From CSP1-5 sp964558395 (lineage in GTDB: Bacteria; Methylomirabilota; Methylomirabilia; Methylomirabilales; CSP1-5): a DNA stretch of 13,565 nt. The stretch is taken from NCBI GenBank assembly GCA_964558395.1, contig CAZLDS010000065.1:1-13565 (forward strand), in the 5' to 3' direction. Shown piece after piece: positions 12,995 through 13,565 of this stretch. Made by a program: the position numbers and the translations under genes. Below the pieces are notes generated by a model that saw nothing but the letters and a program-made list of their open reading frames with translations, had not been told where the DNA came from and did no database searches. The stretch's first letter is position 1; the number at the start of each line of letters is the position of its first letter.

Positions 12995-13565
12995 GATCGG
13001 GGCAAAGGTCGCCGTGACGGTGCGGGCGTCGCTCATCGTGAGCATGCAGGTCGTGCCGCTGGGGGTGTCGCAGCCATCCCAGCCGCTCAACGCGAAGAGA
13101 GCGGCAGGACTGGCGGTGAGCGTCACGGAAGTCCCTGCCGCGTACGTTTGGGTACAGTCCCCCGGACAGGTGATCCCGGGGCCCGTCACCGTCCCGCTGC
13201 CCTCGACCGAAACCGTGAGCGGGAACATCACGGCAAGCGCGTCGACCGTCGCCGTCGTGCTCGCGGTGCCCACGTTGGCCACGGCCACCCCCGTGGCCCA
13301 CTGGCCCGGCGTCGCGTCAAAGTGGGGGATGAGGACGGTGGGACTCCCGGCATCCAACCCGGGCAGGCCCGCGATCGCCCCCGATTGCAGATTCGTGAAC
13401 ACCTCCAACGCCGCCAGCGGCTGATCCGCCGTGAGCTTCAGCCACCCACTGCCGGCCCCAAACGTCGCCCCCACGTCGAAGGCGACCCGGCCATTGGCCG
13501 GAATCATGGCGGTCGTCATCCCGAGCGCGGTCCCGCTGCTGTCGAAGGCTTCCACCGTGGCCATC
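12242..13565 (-). CDS. Large secreted repeat protein (adhesin-like), C-terminal 440 residues; start beyond right edge
   Basis: The frame is open to the window edge, and comparison with the module at 10815-11103 shows the Met at 13564 is internal, so the gene is partial. Domains in the visible part: residues 1-110, the module with GRVAFDVGATFGAGSGWLKL, PLAALEVFTNLQSGAIAGLP and HFDATPGQWATGVAVAN, present as about one circularly permuted unit, so tandem copies probably continue beyond the edge; 114-188, a bacterial/InlB-type repeat (FPLTVSVEGSGTVTGPG, CPGDC, GTSVTLTASP, SGWDGC, TVTATFAP); then two ~120-residue units starting PDIRGTY at 192 and 318, each with SGTVT-GGQ-SGT-TFT, GTFTGQ and a Cys near each end (C209/C304, C336/C430). 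Composition (Gly, Ser, Thr) and domains indicate an exported surface or extracellular protein. No sorting tail is present; it ends SLTATR. Confidence 0.8.
   Translation of the reverse strand, partial: MATVEAFDSSGTALGMTTAMIPANGRVAFDVGATFGAGSGWLKLTADQPLAALEVFTNLQSGAIAGLPGLDAGSPTVLIPHFDATPGQWATGVAVANVGTASTTATVDALAVMFPLTVSVEGSGTVTGPGITCPGDCTQTYAAGTSVTLTASPAALFALSGWDGCDTPSGTTCMLTMSDARTVTATFAPIIPDIRGTYVGSGSVTQTNCSDPGAVRFLASVSISTQSGDTFSGTAILTDSFGGSTSVSVSGTVTSGGQVSGTLTFTTLVFGTFSSSGDGTFTGQRTGNTLSLNFTGQDRVGDTCSLAGSLSATLASSVPDIRGTYGGSGTVTNSLCIVPGNNGTSSFSVTLNITNQVGASFGGTGTQTFPSGSFNAITFSGTVTLGGQLSGTFTFTNSFGAIGGGTFTGQGSGNTVILHYIGQFEVGETCSFAGSLTATR
13250..13565 (-). repeat. Shared module, copy 2 (permuted order, runs off edge)
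   Basis: The counterpart of 10815-11103. Positions about 13356-13565 match the later half of copy 1 and 13250-13336 match its first half, as expected if the large protein contains tandem modules. No frameshift is present in this copy. Confidence 0.8.

Noticed and set aside
12324..13424. Long plus-strand frames (130 and 218 codons) opposite the large repeat protein
   Set aside because: They are antisense to a clear repeat-domain protein, and their Val/Pro-rich character mirrors the repeated Gly/Thr codons of the real strand.
1..13565. CRISPR array, toxin-antitoxin or phage-defence genes
   Set aside because: No regularly spaced short repeats and no nuclease, helicase, toxin or reverse-transcriptase motifs were seen in any recognisable gene.

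Overview
The window looks like part of the genome of a Gram-negative, fairly GC-rich environmental bacterium. The evidence is an ABC-exporter-type O-antigen/capsule locus (Wzt, Wzm), a PEP-CTERM sorting tail (a signal of exosortase-bearing, EPS-producing Gram-negatives), an STN-domain secreted protein and large secreted repeat proteins. I cannot name the genus; Nitrospirota, NC10/Methylomirabilota or a deltaproteobacterial group would all fit, and this is a guess.

Layout. (1) 1-647, ordinary chromosome: the start of a SAM hydrolase (DUF62) gene overlapping the end of a PaaI-type thioesterase gene, both on the minus strand, then a complete plus-strand tRNA-Leu(CAG) with encoded CCA. (2) About 700-9770, a surface-glycan locus read on the minus strand toward the tRNA. 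In transcription order it holds a broken wzm-like permease remnant, a methyltransferase with a coiled-coil tail, a wzm gene lacking its centre, an intact wzt, a second coiled-coil methyltransferase, a WbbL-like GT2 rhamnosyltransferase-type enzyme, a stray plus-strand PEP-CTERM tail, an 802-residue GT2+GT4 glycosyltransferase, a GT4 C-terminal remnant, and a chimeric pseudogene joining the start of a membrane protein to the end of a polyprenyl-phosphate GT2. (3) 9,880-13,565, secreted proteins: a plus-strand STN-domain protein with a proline-rich repeat tail, convergent with a frameshifted propeller/adhesin-like gene, then a large secreted repeat protein that runs off the right edge and shares a module with the broken one.

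How it fits together. The intact genes are those expected for building and capping a glycan that Wzt/Wzm would export: glycosyltransferases extend it, methyltransferases could modify or terminate it, and the Wzt C-terminal domain would recognise the end. Yet the only wzm with proper ends has lost most of its membrane region, the other wzm-like fragment is broken, and two glycosyltransferases are remnants. As written, the window describes an eroding or rearranged glycan island beside a tRNA gene, unless a working permease lies elsewhere or some breaks are assembly errors. Several breaks sit in short homopolymers, so a read-level check matters. I did not find a clearly new defence or other novel system; the most notable points are the in-frame wzm deletion, the two methyltransferases with matching coiled-coil/SWR tails, and the remnants that are not simple open frames.
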